NCBI GenBank assembly: GCA_902528515.1
Contig: CABZTD010000005.1
Span: forward strand, 1 to 64,000
DNA: 64,000 nucleotides
From: K189A clade bacterium
GTDB taxonomy: Bacteria; Pseudomonadota; Gammaproteobacteria; Pseudomonadales; Azotimanducaceae
Reading direction: 5' to 3'
Shown here: positions 16,767 to 28,000 of the stretch, in pieces
Numbering within the stretch: the stretch's first letter is position 1
How the letters are laid out: each line of letters opens with the position of its first letter
Program-made: the position numbers and the translations under genes
The notes under the pieces: generated by a model
What the model was told of the DNA's origin: nothing
Seen by the model: only the letters and a program-made list of their open reading frames with translations
Databases searched by the model: none

Positions 16767-17644
16767 CCGACCTCTTCGCAGGCATTAGAGGCGACATTGC
16801 TGACGCCCTAGACGCTCTGCTTCCGACACATTCAGACATCGCCCAGCCCATGGTCGACGCCATGCGTCATGCGGTGTTGGGTGGGGGTAAGCGCATTCGT
16901 CCGCTCATGGCTTGCGCTGCCTGCGAGGCATTTAGCGGCAGCTTCACAGCGGCACTGCCAGCGGCCTGCGGGCTTGAGTTCATTCACGCATATTCATTAA
17001 TCCACGACGATCTACCGGCAATGGACGACGACGAGTTACGCCACGGTCAGGCTGCGACCCATGTTGCCTTTGGCGAGGCTAACGCAATTTTGGCTGGTGA
17101 CAGCCTGCATTCACTCGCTTTCCAATCACTCGCTGAGGCACCGGGACTAAGTCAAGCAGCCAAGCTGCGCTGCATCACCCTTCTGTCTACCGCTGCAGGA
17201 TGGCCGGGTATGGCTGGCGGTCAGTGTCTGGATATCGCCGCCGAGGGCGAGAATTTATCGCTAGCGCGCCTGGAAGCACTGCACAGAGCGAAGACCGGAG
17301 CTCTGATCGAAGCATCCTTGATGATCGGTGCTTATTGTGCGGAAGTCGAACCCGACAATCCTAGACTGGCCCTGCTACGCACCTTTGGGCAGCGTATCGG
17401 CCTGGCCTTTCAAATAGTCGATGACATTCTCGACGTAACCGAAAGTTCGCAAACCCTGGGCAAGCCCGCCGGCTCCGACGATGCTTTAAACAAGAACACG
17501 TTCCCAAAACTGATGGGGCTCGAGGGTGCTCAGCAGCGTGCAGAAGCCTTGCTGACTCAGGCGTTGACCTTGCTAGAGGAAGCTGACCTAGCCACAGACC
17601 TGCTGAAAAATTTAGCGGAGCGTTCTGTTAAGCGCCGCCATTAA
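16763..17644 (+). CDS. ispA: (2E,6E)-farnesyl diphosphate synthase (polyprenyl synthetase)
   Basis: [39 protein letters not shown]. Confidence 0.95.
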   Translation: MTDLFAGIRGDIADALDALLPTHSDIAQPMVDAMRHAVLGGGKRIRPLMACAACEAFSGSFTAALPAACGLEFIHAYSLIHDDLPAMDDDELRHGQAATHVAFGEANAILAGDSLHSLAFQSLAEAPGLSQAAKLRCITLLSTAAGWPGMAGGQCLDIAAEGENLSLARLEALHRAKTGALIEASLMIGAYCAEVEPDNPRLALLRTFGQRIGLAFQIVDDILDVTESSQTLGKPAGSDDALNKNTFPKLMGLEGAQQRAEALLTQALTLLEEADLATDLLKNLAERSVKRRH

Positions 17645-17649
17645 GGCGG

Positions 17650-18126
17650 TTACATCGGCCAATAAGCGGCCATTGGTGCGAGCAATGCCGCGCAAAGTGC
17701 GCCAGCTAGCATATCGTCTGCCATTATGCCCAGCCCGCTATGCATTCTACGGTCAAGCAGGCCAATAGGTCCGGGCTTGAAAATATCGGCAAGGCGAAAC
17801 AGCACGAAGGCTGCGAGAGCCCAGCCAAGGGATTGCGGCAGCCATACTAGTGCCAACCACATACCTGCCACCTCATCCGCCACAATTTGCGGCTCGTCTT
17901 TAACGCCTAGACGCGCGACAACAACACTGCATAGCCGCCAGCTCAACAAGAAATAGGCGGCAACAATGCCGAGCTGGATTTGCCAAGTAAGCGAACTTAG
18001 CAAGAACCACCAAAACACCAAGGCACCCAGTGAACCCCAGGTACCCGGCCCAAGGCGCAGAAAGCCTAATCCTCCTGCAGTCAGCCAAAGCACTGAGGGT
18101 TGCGTCAGATGGCGCGGTGTCAACAT
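17650..18126 (-). CDS. pgpA: Phosphatidylglycerophosphatase A
   Basis: GLGFLRLGPGTWGSLGAL; DDEPQIVADEVAGMW; ADDMLAGALCA; adjacent to thiL. Confidence 0.93.
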   Translation of the reverse strand: MLTPRHLTQPSVLWLTAGGLGFLRLGPGTWGSLGALVFWWFLLSSLTWQIQLGIVAAYFLLSWRLCSVVVARLGVKDEPQIVADEVAGMWLALVWLPQSLGWALAAFVLFRLADIFKPGPIGLLDRRMHSGLGIMADDMLAGALCAALLAPMAAYWPM

Positions 18127-18129
18127 GAT

Positions 18130-19041
18130 CTATCGCTCCTCGCCAAAGTGATCAAAACCCTTGGGGGCTAGCGGTACGCTATCCAATGATAGGCCCAATT
18201 CTGCGGTCAGCACCCCAATCGGGTAGGTGCCGGGCAGGGGTTCATCACTGGCTATTAACAGTTCGTAGTCGTCCCCGCCAAATAAAGCGTCTTCCAGCGT
18301 TGCGCCTTCGGCGATGGGAATGGAAGAAGACTGCAGCGACGCGCCGCAGCCACTGGCTGCGCAGAGGTGGCCCAGGTCTTGGCTGAGCCCATCGGAAATG
18401 TCCAGACCTGCTGTCGCTGACATAATCATCTCGAGTGCATCGAAGCGAGCATGCGGTCGATAGTAGGCGCGCTGCAAAGGTGTTAACGCTCCAGAATCTG
18501 CCGGCAACATCTGGCCCCTGCGCACACAGGCTGCCGCTGCGCCAAGCGCACCTGTCACTGCTAGTCTTTGACCGGGTAGCCCCCCTGAACGTCGCAGTAT
18601 CTGTTGGGGCGCAACTTCGCCGTGGACGCTCACCGCAATGTTTAGCGGGCCTTTGGTCAAGTTACCGCCACAGACATATATCCCAAGCTCCTGGGCGGCG
18701 TCGGCCATGCCGCGGGCAAGCAAGAGCACCCAGTCCGCACCCAACGCGAGCTGAGATTCATCAATCGACAGCGATACCAAGCAGTATTTGGGCATCCCGC
18801 GCATAGCCGCAATATCAGAAAACGATACCATCAGCGCCCGATATCCAATCAGTTCTGGCGGTGCCTTGGCAGGAAAGTGCACATCTGGCAGCAGTGTGTC
18901 GATGGAGGCGATCTGTTTAAAGTTTGATGTAGTGGAAATGACTGCGGCATCGTCACCTGGTCCCACGGCAACCCATTCGCCTGCTGCCCGATCACCCAAT
19001 CCCCGGGTGATGGCATCGATTAACGCAAATTCGTTGCGCAT
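18130..19041 (-). CDS. thiL: Thiamine-monophosphate kinase
   Basis: MRNEFALIDAI, GPGDDAAVI, DTLLPDVHFP, GLDISDGLSQDLGHL. Confidence 0.95.
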   Translation of the reverse strand: MRNEFALIDAITRGLGDRAAGEWVAVGPGDDAAVISTTSNFKQIASIDTLLPDVHFPAKAPPELIGYRALMVSFSDIAAMRGMPKYCLVSLSIDESQLALGADWVLLLARGMADAAQELGIYVCGGNLTKGPLNIAVSVHGEVAPQQILRRSGGLPGQRLAVTGALGAAAACVRRGQMLPADSGALTPLQRAYYRPHARFDALEMIMSATAGLDISDGLSQDLGHLCAASGCGASLQSSSIPIAEGATLEDALFGGDDYELLIASDEPLPGTYPIGVLTAELGLSLDSVPLAPKGFDHFGEER

Positions 19042-19046
19042 CGAAG

Positions 19047-19514
19047 TTAGCGACTCTGATTTGCCGCAACTTCACTGCTGCGAACATCTTGAGCAAGACG
19101 ATCCAGCACCCCATTAACGTACTTGTGGGCGTCTTGCGCACCAAAGGTCTTCGTGAGTTCAACATATTCGTTAATCACCACGGAATACGGCACATCAATG
19201 CGATGATTCAGCTCGGTTGCCGCAAGACGAAGAATGCCACGTTCCACCAGGTCCAAGTGCTCTGCCGAACGGTCCAGCAGTGGCTCCAGCTGGGCGTCGA
19301 GTGTCTGTTGATGACGAACCATGAGCGAAAGGATATCAGCGAAAAACTCGGCGTCGGCTTTATCCAGGGCCTTTTCACCAAACTCCTCTCGCAGCTGCAT
19401 CACCTCGGTTTGGCTCACCTGCCACTGATAAGCGGCCTGGGCAAGCGCCCGACGTGCCTTACGGCGAGCCCAGATATGGGTTTCGTTTTTCGGGACGGTG
19501 TTTTTTTCGGACAT
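19047..19514 (-). CDS. nusB: Transcription antitermination factor NusB
   Basis: ARRKARRALAQAAYQWQVS; RGILRLAATELNHRIDVPYSVVINEYVELTKTFGAQDAHKYVNGVLD. Confidence 0.95.
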   Translation of the reverse strand: MSEKNTVPKNETHIWARRKARRALAQAAYQWQVSQTEVMQLREEFGEKALDKADAEFFADILSLMVRHQQTLDAQLEPLLDRSAEHLDLVERGILRLAATELNHRIDVPYSVVINEYVELTKTFGAQDAHKYVNGVLDRLAQDVRSSEVAANQSR

Positions 19515-19530
19515 GGGATTCCTGTTTCAG

Positions 19531-20628
19531 CTAACGCGTGGGCTGTAACCGTAGCTGCAAATCCTCGGCGATCATACGGTGTTCTACGACTTTTGCTCGA
19601 TGGGCTGCGGCCAGCCGGGACAACGCGAAATCGGCGAGGGGTAGGCTCGCGCTGCCAATGGCCATGGGCGCAATAAAGCAAACCCATTCATCCCACAGTG
19701 GTATACCGTGGTGGGGGTTCAGAAAACTGCCGAGGATCTTGGGGCCTGCCTCCACCAACACATTGTTGCAACCGCGCTCTGCTAAGGCCTCGAGTAAACC
19801 CGTCAAATTGCGCGGTCCGCCAGCCAAGGCGAGGTACTCTACGGCACCAGGTGTCTGCTGCCCATAGCGCGCGGCTTGATCAAGCCCGTGTACCACCAGG
19901 GTGCCATCGCTAAAGATCTGACGATCTGGTGGTGCGCGCAGGCCGCTATCTAGCACCACCCGCAGAGGTTGTTTTAGGGGCTTCGCTAAGAGCTCTTCAT
20001 CACGCACATTGAGTTGCGGATCATCTGCGACCACAGTGCCTACGCCGGTGATTACCGCATCACTTTGGGCGCGCAATCGCTGCACTTGACGGCGCGCTGC
20101 TGCTCCAGTGACCCACTGGCTTTCACCGCTTTCCAATGCCACGGCTCCGTCCAGGCTGCTGGCGGACTTCAGCACTACCCGTGGACGCTTGCGGGTAATT
20201 CTCGACACGAAGCCTGCAATCATCTGGCGCGCTGCAAGCAGATCAAACTCGACAACCTCGATACCTGCATGACGCAACATCTGGCAGCCCTTGCCCGCAA
20301 CTTGGGGATGAGGATCCTGGGTCGCTACCACCACCCGGGCAACCCGGGCATCAATCAGAGTTTGCGCGCAGGCCGGTGTGCGGCCTACGAAGGCACAGGG
20401 TTCCAAGGTGACGTACACAGTGGCTCCTGCTACCGAATGACTTGCATCTGCCAACGCATTCACTTCAGCGTGTGCGTGTCCGGCTCGCAGGTGACAACCT
20501 CTACCGATGACTTTACCCTCTCGAGCGATAATGCAGCCTACCGGCGGATTCGGCGCGCAGCTGTTGCGGCCTAGGGCAGCAAGTTCCAGAGCAGCTTCAA
20601 GAAACAAAATATCTGAATGGCGTGACAT
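19531..20628 (-). CDS. ribD: Bifunctional riboflavin biosynthesis deaminase/reductase RibD
   Basis: HAEVNAL, VTLEPCAFVGRTPAC, GESQWVTGAAARRQVQRLRAQSDAVITGVGTV. Confidence 0.95.
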   Translation of the reverse strand: MSRHSDILFLEAALELAALGRNSCAPNPPVGCIIAREGKVIGRGCHLRAGHAHAEVNALADASHSVAGATVYVTLEPCAFVGRTPACAQTLIDARVARVVVATQDPHPQVAGKGCQMLRHAGIEVVEFDLLAARQMIAGFVSRITRKRPRVVLKSASSLDGAVALESGESQWVTGAAARRQVQRLRAQSDAVITGVGTVVADDPQLNVRDEELLAKPLKQPLRVVLDSGLRAPPDRQIFSDGTLVVHGLDQAARYGQQTPGAVEYLALAGGPRNLTGLLEALAERGCNNVLVEAGPKILGSFLNPHHGIPLWDEWVCFIAPMAIGSASLPLADFALSRLAAAHRAKVVEHRMIAEDLQLRLQPTR

Positions 20629-20646
20629 AGTTACAGCCGCTATAGC

Positions 20647-21117
20647 TCAAAGGCTTCCTGGCTTTCGGCCATCCGCCAACTTGTTGATTTCAGCGGCAAA
20701 TTCGCTGATGTCCTGAAAGTCTCGGTATACCGAGGCAAAACGCACGTAGGCAACAGCGTCCAGGGCGCGCAGCTCTGCCATTACTGCTTCGCCCACCTGC
20801 AGCGCCGGAAGCTCGCGTTCTCCAGTTGAACGCAATTTGTGCTTGATATGATTCACGGCGGTTTCAATCTCGTTAACGCTGACCGGCCGTTTCTCCAGGG
20901 CCTTTGACAGTCCGTAACGCAGCTTCTCCTCATCGAAGGGTTCACGGCGTCCATCCCGTTTAATCAAATGCGGCATGACAAGTTCGGCGGTTTCAAACGT
21001 AGTGAAGCGCTCGCCGCAGCTCAGGCACTCACGTCGGCGTCTCACCGAATCGCCTTCGGCCACCAATCGGGAGTCGATCACCTTGGTATCAAGATCGCCG
21101 CAAAAAGGACAGTGCAT
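20647..21117 (-). CDS. nrdR: Transcriptional repressor NrdR
   Basis: [42 protein letters not shown] zinc ribbon + ATP-cone; start trimmed to ATG at 21117. Confidence 0.95.
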   Translation of the reverse strand: MHCPFCGDLDTKVIDSRLVAEGDSVRRRRECLSCGERFTTFETAELVMPHLIKRDGRREPFDEEKLRYGLSKALEKRPVSVNEIETAVNHIKHKLRSTGERELPALQVGEAVMAELRALDAVAYVRFASVYRDFQDISEFAAEINKLADGRKPGSL

Positions 21118-21164
21118 GTATCTGGCTCCCAAAAGGCGGGTGACCTTACCCGTCCTGAGCTTAT

Positions 21165-22427
21165 TTAAGCCCCTTTAGGATACACCGGGAAGCGCTGGCA
21201 GAGTGCAACTACCTTGGCCTGCACAGCTTTGTTAGTCGCTTCATTTTCGATGTCATCGAGAATGTCTGCAATCCAACCGGCAAGCTGCAAACATTCAGCT
21301 TCTCTAAAGCCGCGCCGCGTTACCGCGGGCGAGCCTATGCGAATACCGCTGGTAACAAAGGGTGAGCGGGGATCATTGGGTACGGCATTTTTATTGACCG
21401 TAATATTGGCTGCGCCGAGGGCGGTATCGGCCGCCTTTCCCGTGATGTCTTTATCGACAAGGTCGAGCAAAAACAGATGATTGTCGGTACCGCCGGAAAC
21501 GATAGAATAACCACGCTCCATAAGTCCTTGGGCAATCGCTCGGGCGTTGGCCAGGGTCTGGATTTGATATTCTTTGAATTCTGGCGTCATGGCCTCTTTA
21601 AAGGCCACCGCCTTAGCAGCGATCACATGCATCAGCGGCCCACCCTGGCTTCCTGGAAAAAGCGCCGAGTTCAGTTTTTTTTCGATCTCAGGATTCGAAC
21701 GCGCCAGAATGATGCCACCTCGAGGACCGCACAGCGTCTTGTGGGTTGTAGAGGTCACAACGTCTGCATAGGTAACCGGGCTGGGGTATTCACCGGCAGC
21801 CACGAGACCGGCAACATGGGCCATGTCGACCAACAGATAGGCGCCAACAGAATCGGCAATCGCTCGGAACTTTTGCCAGTCCAGCCGTCTCGAATAAGCG
21901 GAAAAGCCCGCGACAATCATTTTGGGCCGGTGTTCTTTAGCCAGCCGCGCGATGTCGTCGTAGTCGACCTCGCCAGTGGTGGCATCAGTACCGTATTGCA
22001 CTGGGTTGTACAGCTTGCCAGAAAAATTCACCGCCGAGCCGTGGGTCAGGTGACCGCCGTCAGCCAAACTCATGCCCAGAACCGTGTCGCCTCCTTCCAG
22101 CAAGGCAAGATAAACCGCGGCGTTAGCTTGGGACCCTGAATGCGGCTGCACGTTGGCGAAATCTGCGCCAAACAAGGCTTTTGCCCGCTCGATCGCCAGT
22201 ACCTCTACTTTATCCACATGCTCACAGCCACCATAGTACCGTTTACCTGGGTACCCCTCTGCGTACTTGTTGGTTAGGACGCTGCCTTGAGCCTCCATGG
22301 AGCGCGGGCTGGCGTAGTTTTCAGAAGCGATCAGCTCGATATGCTCTTCCTGCCTGCGGGTTTCGGCGTTGATGACTTCAGCCAGCTCCGCATCGAACTC
22401 TGCAATGGATTCTTTTCCTACAAACAT
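21165..22427 (-). CDS. glyA: Serine hydroxymethyltransferase
   Basis: [56 protein letters not shown]. Confidence 0.97.
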   Translation of the reverse strand: MFVGKESIAEFDAELAEVINAETRRQEEHIELIASENYASPRSMEAQGSVLTNKYAEGYPGKRYYGGCEHVDKVEVLAIERAKALFGADFANVQPHSGSQANAAVYLALLEGGDTVLGMSLADGGHLTHGSAVNFSGKLYNPVQYGTDATTGEVDYDDIARLAKEHRPKMIVAGFSAYSRRLDWQKFRAIADSVGAYLLVDMAHVAGLVAAGEYPSPVTYADVVTSTTHKTLCGPRGGIILARSNPEIEKKLNSALFPGSQGGPLMHVIAAKAVAFKEAMTPEFKEYQIQTLANARAIAQGLMERGYSIVSGGTDNHLFLLDLVDKDITGKAADTALGAANITVNKNAVPNDPRSPFVTSGIRIGSPAVTRRGFREAECLQLAGWIADILDDIENEATNKAVQAKVVALCQRFPVYPKGA

Positions 22428-22648
22428 GGGTACTCTCGTTTGGATTTCCGAAATTTACGGAGTGCCAAGAGTATAAACCAACAAGGGATCGACACGTCCT
22501 GAAAGAACTGTGACTTTTGCTAAAATACCGCCTAGAGCTCGGATTGCCGCTGGTTTAAGGGACTAAAGATATCAGGAAATCGCAATGCTCCTCGCACAGA
22601 GGTTGCTCTGCACCTTATACTGAGCTGCTTTAGCCTTCCGGAGTACTC

Positions 22649-24316
22649 ATGGCGCAATACGTGTACACCATGCAAGGGGTCACCAAGGTGGTGCCGCCGC
22701 AGCGAACGATTTTGCAGAATATTAATCTGTCGTTTTTTCCGGGCGCCAAAATTGGTGTGCTCGGGTTAAACGGCTCAGGCAAATCCAGCCTGCTGCGCAT
22801 AATGGCGGGCCAGGACAGCGAGATTGACGGCGAGGCCCGGGCGCAAAAGGACATTCGCGTGGGCTACCTGCCTCAAGAGCCTGCTCTGAACGATGACCTC
22901 GATGTACGCGGCAATGTTGAGCTTGGCGTCGCCGAGGTGATGAATATTCTCAATGAGTACAACGAAATTTCTGATCGCTTTGCCGAGCCCATGGACGATG
23001 ACGAAATGGCTAAGTTGCTTGAGCGTCAAGGCGATCTCGCGACTCAAATCGATGCAGTAGAGGGCTGGGAGATTGACCGTACTTTGGATATTGCGGCTGA
23101 TGCACTGCGCCTGCCGGCTTGGGAAACACCGGTCGCTAGCCTCTCCGGAGGTGAACGCCGTCGCGTCGCTCTGTGCGCGTTACTGCTGTCAAAGCCTGAC
23201 ATGTTGTTGCTCGATGAGCCCACCAACCACCTAGACGCCGAAAGCGTTTCCTGGCTGGAGCGATTCCTGGATGAGTATCCTGGAACCGTAGTGGCGGTAA
23301 CACACGATCGCTACTTCCTGGACAACGTGGCCAGCTGGATTTTAGAGCTAGACCGCGGCCGCGGTTTGCCCTACGAGGGCAATTACTCCACTTGGCTAGA
23401 AGCCAAGGAAAAGCGCCTGGAGCAAGAAGCCTCTACGGACGAAGCACGCCAGCGTACCATTAAGTCTGAGCTGGAATGGGTGCGCTCGAACCCCAAGGCG
23501 CGACAGGCTAAGAGCAAGTCGCGGATGGCGCGCTTTGAGGAGTTGGTTGCAGAAGAAGGCGAGGCAAGACGCGAGACTACAGAGCTTTTTATTCCTACCG
23601 GTGAGCGCTTGGGTGAAAAGGTGATCGAGATCAACAACCTTTCCAAGGGCTTCGGCGATCGTCTGCTGATCGATGACTTCAGCGCAATCATTCCGCGGGG
23701 TGCCATCGTGGGCATCATCGGCGGTAACGGTGCCGGCAAATCGACCTTTTTCAAAATGCTGACCGACCAGGAACAGCCGGATTCCGGCAACATCGAAAAA
23801 GGCGCAACCGTAGAACTCGCCTACGTCGATCAAAGCCGTGATGCCTTGGCCGACGACAAGACCGTTTGGGAAGAGATCTCCGATGGCCTCGACATCATTC
23901 GCGTGGGTAAACACGAAATTGCCAGCCGTCAGTATTGTGGTCGGTTTAATTTCAAAGGCACAGACCAGCAAAAGTTCGTCGGCACCCTCTCCGGGGGAGA
24001 GCGCAATCGCGTGCACCTAGCAAAGTTGCTACGACGCGGTGCCAATGTATTGCTACTTGACGAGCCTACTAACGATCTGGATGTCGAAACTCTGCGCGCC
24101 TTGGAAGAGGCACTGCTGTCCTACGCCGGCACTGCACTCGTGATCTCCCACGACCGCTGGTTCTTAGACCGCATCGCCACCCACATCATCGCCTTTACCG
24201 GCGACAGTCATGTGAGCTTCTTCGAGGGCAATTACACCGAGTATGAGGCAGATCGCAAGAAACGCTCGGGTGATGCTCAGCCAACTAGGGTCAAGTACAA
24301 ACCAATACACCGATGA
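22649..24316 (+). CDS. ettA: Energy-dependent translational throttle protein EttA (ABC-F)
   Basis: Two Walker A motifs ([24 protein letters not shown]), two ABC signatures ([27 protein letters not shown]). Confidence 0.95.
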   Translation: MAQYVYTMQGVTKVVPPQRTILQNINLSFFPGAKIGVLGLNGSGKSSLLRIMAGQDSEIDGEARAQKDIRVGYLPQEPALNDDLDVRGNVELGVAEVMNILNEYNEISDRFAEPMDDDEMAKLLERQGDLATQIDAVEGWEIDRTLDIAADALRLPAWETPVASLSGGERRRVALCALLLSKPDMLLLDEPTNHLDAESVSWLERFLDEYPGTVVAVTHDRYFLDNVASWILELDRGRGLPYEGNYSTWLEAKEKRLEQEASTDEARQRTIKSELEWVRSNPKARQAKSKSRMARFEELVAEEGEARRETTELFIPTGERLGEKVIEINNLSKGFGDRLLIDDFSAIIPRGAIVGIIGGNGAGKSTFFKMLTDQEQPDSGNIEKGATVELAYVDQSRDALADDKTVWEEISDGLDIIRVGKHEIASRQYCGRFNFKGTDQQKFVGTLSGGERNRVHLAKLLRRGANVLLLDEPTNDLDVETLRALEEALLSYAGTALVISHDRWFLDRIATHIIAFTGDSHVSFFEGNYTEYEADRKKRSGDAQPTRVKYKPIHR

Positions 24317-24362
24317 GTGTTCTGGATGCCTTTATGGCATCCATGAATTTGCTGCATTCAGG

Positions 24363-25727
24363 CTAAAAAGACTGCAGCACCTCAAGTGCCGCAGCCAGGG
24401 TCTTAACCCCGTGCACCTGCATCTTGCCTACTGCCTCCTTGGGCCTATTGGGAAAGGGTACGATCGCGTATTTAAAGCCGTGCTTTGCTGCTTCGCGTAG
24501 GCGCTCTTGACCGTTAGCCACCGGTCGCAGTTCTCCGGTTAAACCTAGCTCACCAAAGACGATCAGCTCTCGGGGCAGCACCCGATCGCGGAATGATCCT
24601 AGCACAGCAAGTAGCAGTGCAAGGTCAGCCCCAGTCTCGGTTATACGCACACCGCCAACAACGTTGGCGAACACATCTTGGTCGCCCAGCGCAATGCCAC
24701 AGTGCCGATGCAGTACCGCTAAGTGCATGGCCAAACGCTGCTGATCGAGGCCTACAGCCACCCGCTTAGGATAACCAGCCGTCACATCATCGACCAAGGC
24801 CTGCAGCTCCACCAAGAGCGGCCGGGTGCCCTCCCAAGTAACCGTGGCAATACTGCCGGGAGAATCCACATCACCACGCTGCAGAAATATGGCGGACGGG
24901 TTTGCGACTTCTTTCATGCCCAGATCGGTCATGGCGAAGATGCCAAGTTCGTTCACTGCACCGAATCGATTTTTATGACCACGCAGGGTGCGGTAGCGAC
25001 TTCCCGCTGGACTGTCCAACATCATGAAGCAGTCGATCATATGCTCCAACACCTTGGGCCCGGCGATTCCGCCTTCCTTGGTGATATGTCCCACCAGCAC
25101 AATGACAATGTCGTGCTGTTTCGCCAGGCGCGTAAAAAAAGAGGCCGTTTCACGCACTTGGGTGACAGAGCCTGGCGTGGAATCGAGGGCCTGCATTTGC
25201 ATGACCTGAATCGAATCAAGAATGACAACCTTGGGCCGCTGGCGTTCAACCAATTGCGCGATAACCTCCGCACGGGTTTCTGCGGCAACGTTTAGGTGTT
25301 CCATGGGTAGCTGCAGACGCTGGGCTCGCAGTGCCAACTGCTGGAGGGACTCTTCGCCTGTGACGTATAGCACCCCCTGATGCTGGGCTAATGCCGTAGA
25401 CGCCTGCAGCAGTAAGGTACTTTTCCCCGCACCGGGGTCGCCCCCAATCAGCACCACTGAACCCGGCACGAAGCCGCCTCCCAGCACTCGATCTAGCTCA
25501 GCAAAGCCTGTGCCAACGCGTTGGGCTTCAACAGCCTCCACTTCGCTAAGTTTGCGCGCTTGTGCTGTGACGCCTGCATAGCCCACAGAGGTCGAGGCAA
25601 TAGGTGTGATGTTAACTCGGCTTAGGGTATTCCAAGCGCCACAGGCACTGCATTGGCCCTGCCACTTTCCGTGCTCGGCGCCGCAGTCATTGCAAACATA
25701 CGCTGACTTTATTTTTGCCTTGGCCAT
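24363..25727 (-). CDS. radA: DNA repair protein RadA
   Basis: CNDCGAEHGKWQGQCSACGAWNT zinc finger, GGDPGAGKSTLLLQ, KNRFGAVNELGIF. Confidence 0.97.
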   Translation of the reverse strand: MAKAKIKSAYVCNDCGAEHGKWQGQCSACGAWNTLSRVNITPIASTSVGYAGVTAQARKLSEVEAVEAQRVGTGFAELDRVLGGGFVPGSVVLIGGDPGAGKSTLLLQASTALAQHQGVLYVTGEESLQQLALRAQRLQLPMEHLNVAAETRAEVIAQLVERQRPKVVILDSIQVMQMQALDSTPGSVTQVRETASFFTRLAKQHDIVIVLVGHITKEGGIAGPKVLEHMIDCFMMLDSPAGSRYRTLRGHKNRFGAVNELGIFAMTDLGMKEVANPSAIFLQRGDVDSPGSIATVTWEGTRPLLVELQALVDDVTAGYPKRVAVGLDQQRLAMHLAVLHRHCGIALGDQDVFANVVGGVRITETGADLALLLAVLGSFRDRVLPRELIVFGELGLTGELRPVANGQERLREAAKHGFKYAIVPFPNRPKEAVGKMQVHGVKTLAAALEVLQSF

Positions 25728-25748
25728 AATGCTCAGCCCCGCTGCGAC

Positions 25749-27128
25749 TTATTGCACAAAGTCGTTGTACATTTCGTGGGCGAGGTCTTCGAACTTGGTG
25801 AGATTACTCGTAAATTTCAGCCGCACTTTGCCTATAGGACCGTTACGCTGCTTGCCGATGATGATCTCAGCGATACCGAGATCTTCGGTATTCTCGTTGT
25901 ACAACTCATCACGATAGATGAATAAAATTACGTCGGCGTCCTGCTCAATAGCGCCAGATTCGCGCAAATCACTGTTCATCGGACGTTTATCTGGACGAGA
26001 TTCCAGGGCTCGGTTCAGCTGGGACAGTGCAATCACCGGACACTTCATTTCCTTTGCCAGCCCTTTTAGAGAGCGAGAAATTTCAGAAATTTCCGTCGCC
26101 CGGTTCTCGCTGTCTTTAGCGGTACGCATCAGCTGTAGGTAGTCGACCATGATCATGTCGAGGCCCCCTGTCTCTCGCGCCACGCGACGGGCCCGGGAGC
26201 GTACTTCGCCCGGGGTCAAAGCCGCGGTATCGTCGATGTACAGCCTTTTGTCTTTCAGCTGACTGACCGCGCTGGCGAAACGGGTCCAGTCTTCGTCCTT
26301 AAGGTCACCGGTGCGCATGCGCGTCTGGTCAATGCGCCCAAGGCTCGACAGCATCCGCATCAAAATCTGCTCCGATGGCATCTCCATACTGAATACCAGT
26401 ACCGCGCCACCCGTCATCACCGCATGCTCCACCATGTTTACGGCAAATGCTGTTTTACCCATGGAAGGTCGCGCGGCGACAATGACCAGATCGGACTTTT
26501 GCCAGCCCGTTGTCATGCGATCCAGGTCCTCAAAACCCGATGCTTGACCAGTAAGCGCGCCCTTGGTCTGACGAAGGAACTCGACTTTTTCAACGGCCTT
26601 TGTAAGCAGCGGAGCCACTTTTTCTGGCCCGCTGTCTTTCAGGCGATTTTCCGCGATTTGGAAGACCGCCTGTTCTGCCAGCTCGAGCAGTGTGTCAGTA
26701 TCACGGCCCTCCGGCGTAAAGGCAGACTCCGCGATTTGATTGGCTGCACCAATCAGCTGGCGCATCACCGAGCGTTCTCGCACGATTTTTCCATAGGCCA
26801 CCACGTTGCTCGCACCTAACGTTGATTCCGCCAGTTCCGCCAAATAACTTATGCCGCCGGCCTTGTCGAGTAAACCTTTGGAAGTCAGACGTTCGGCAAC
26901 GGTCACCGCGTCGAGGAGATTATCGTCGGACGCTAGGTCGTTAATGGCCTCAAAAATAATCTGATGTTGGGTGCGGTAAAAATCCGACGCGGCCAGTATT
27001 TCAATTACATCGAACCATGCTCTATCGTCGAGCATCAGCCCCCCCAGCACAAGTTGCTCTGCCTCGATGGAATGAGGGGGAACCTTAAGCGCGGTAACCG
27101 GGTTGCTGTCTGGGACGTATTCGGACAT
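25749..27128 (-). CDS. dnaB: Replicative DNA helicase DnaB
   Basis: PPHSIEAEQLVLGGLMLD, ARPSMGKTAFAVN, DYLQLM, SQLNRALESRPDKRPMNSDLRESGAIEQDADVILFIYRDE; no intein. Confidence 0.97.
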   Translation of the reverse strand: MSEYVPDSNPVTALKVPPHSIEAEQLVLGGLMLDDRAWFDVIEILAASDFYRTQHQIIFEAINDLASDDNLLDAVTVAERLTSKGLLDKAGGISYLAELAESTLGASNVVAYGKIVRERSVMRQLIGAANQIAESAFTPEGRDTDTLLELAEQAVFQIAENRLKDSGPEKVAPLLTKAVEKVEFLRQTKGALTGQASGFEDLDRMTTGWQKSDLVIVAARPSMGKTAFAVNMVEHAVMTGGAVLVFSMEMPSEQILMRMLSSLGRIDQTRMRTGDLKDEDWTRFASAVSQLKDKRLYIDDTAALTPGEVRSRARRVARETGGLDMIMVDYLQLMRTAKDSENRATEISEISRSLKGLAKEMKCPVIALSQLNRALESRPDKRPMNSDLRESGAIEQDADVILFIYRDELYNENTEDLGIAEIIIGKQRNGPIGKVRLKFTSNLTKFEDLAHEMYNDFVQ

Positions 27129-27273
27129 GTAGGTATTTTTGTGACAAAAACGCGTTTTGCTGCGAGCTTGGAAGACTCCTCCTATCCGGGAACTTTTGCA
27201 AGACTTGCAAGACGTAGACCCTTAATGACGGTCTTAATCACGGCATAGAGCAAATTGAGTCTGAACAAACGCG

Positions 27274-27301
27274 AAAAAAAACGGGCGAAGCCCGCTTTTT
27301 T
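27274..27301 (-). terminator. Rho-independent terminator downstream of rplI
   Basis: Reading minus: aaaaaaGCGGGC-ttc-GCCCGTttttttt. Confidence 0.85.
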
Positions 27302-27323
27302 GAGCTAGCAAAGATAGCGGGAA

Positions 27324-27770
27324 TTATTCCTCGACCACTGCCACCTTAATATCCACTGTGACATCAGAGTGCAGCTGCAGAGCAATGTCGTATTCGCCCA
27401 AGGCACGAATCGCGCCTTCGGGCATACGCACTTCGCTGCGCTCCACTTCATGACCATCAGCGACCAAGGCGTCGGCAATATTCTGCGTGCCCACGGAGCC
27501 GTACAGACGACCCTCTTCGCCCGACTTCATCATGATAGTGACAATGTGCTCTTGCAGCTTCTCTGCACGGCTTTGGGCTTCGCCCAGCTTTTCATTTGCA
27601 CTCTTTTCTAGCTCCGCTCGGCGGGCTTCGAATACTTCGCGGTTCGCCGCATTGGCCTGCACCGCCTTTTGCCGAGGGATTAGGAAATTACGTGCAAAAC
27701 CCGGCTTTACCGAGACCTCGTCACCAAGGTCGCCAAGGTTATTCAGTCGCTCCAACAGAATTACGTTCAT
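27324..27770 (-). CDS. rplI: 50S ribosomal protein L9
   Basis: MNVILLERLNNLGDLGDEVSVKPGFARNFLIPRQKA. Confidence 0.98.
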   Translation of the reverse strand: MNVILLERLNNLGDLGDEVSVKPGFARNFLIPRQKAVQANAANREVFEARRAELEKSANEKLGEAQSRAEKLQEHIVTIMMKSGEEGRLYGSVGTQNIADALVADGHEVERSEVRMPEGAIRALGEYDIALQLHSDVTVDIKVAVVEE

Positions 27771-27787
27771 GATTTTTCCCCAGTCCG

Positions 27788-28000
27788 TTATTTGTGTTGA
27801 TCGGTGTAGGGAATCAATGCCAGATAGCGAGCACGTTTGATCTGTTTCGCTAGGTTGCGTTGGAAACGCGCCGACGCGCCAGTAATTCGGCTTGGTACAA
27901 TTTTCCCAGTTTCGCCAACAAACTGGCGTAGGGAGTCGAGGTCTTTATAGTCCACCTCAAGATCTTTGAAATTAACCTGTGGTCTTCTTCCACCTCTCAT
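27788..28000 (-). CDS. rpsR: 30S ribosomal protein S18
   Basis: [51 protein letters not shown]. Confidence 0.97.
   Translation of the reverse strand: MRGGRRPQVNFKDLEVDYKDLDSLRQFVGETGKIVPSRITGASARFQRNLAKQIKRARYLALIPYTDQHK

Noticed and set aside
19089-19676. 195-aa plus-strand ORF
   Set aside because: Antisense to nusB/ribD, no domain signature.
20014-20574. 186-aa plus-strand ORF
   Set aside because: Antisense to ribD; His/Cys-rich shadow frame.
21477-22139. 220-aa plus-strand ORF
   Set aside because: Fully antisense to glyA; shadow ORF with no recognisable domain.
24322-24342. TGGATGCC-tttat-GGCATCCA hairpin between ettA and radA as terminator
   Set aside because: Good stem, but no T tract follows on either strand; not called as a terminator.
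24723-25295. 190-aa plus-strand ORF
   Set aside because: Antisense shadow of radA.
27997-28000. Missing priB between rpsF and rpsR as an anomaly
   Set aside because: priB is absent at this position in many gammaproteobacteria (e.g. pseudomonads), so not unusual.
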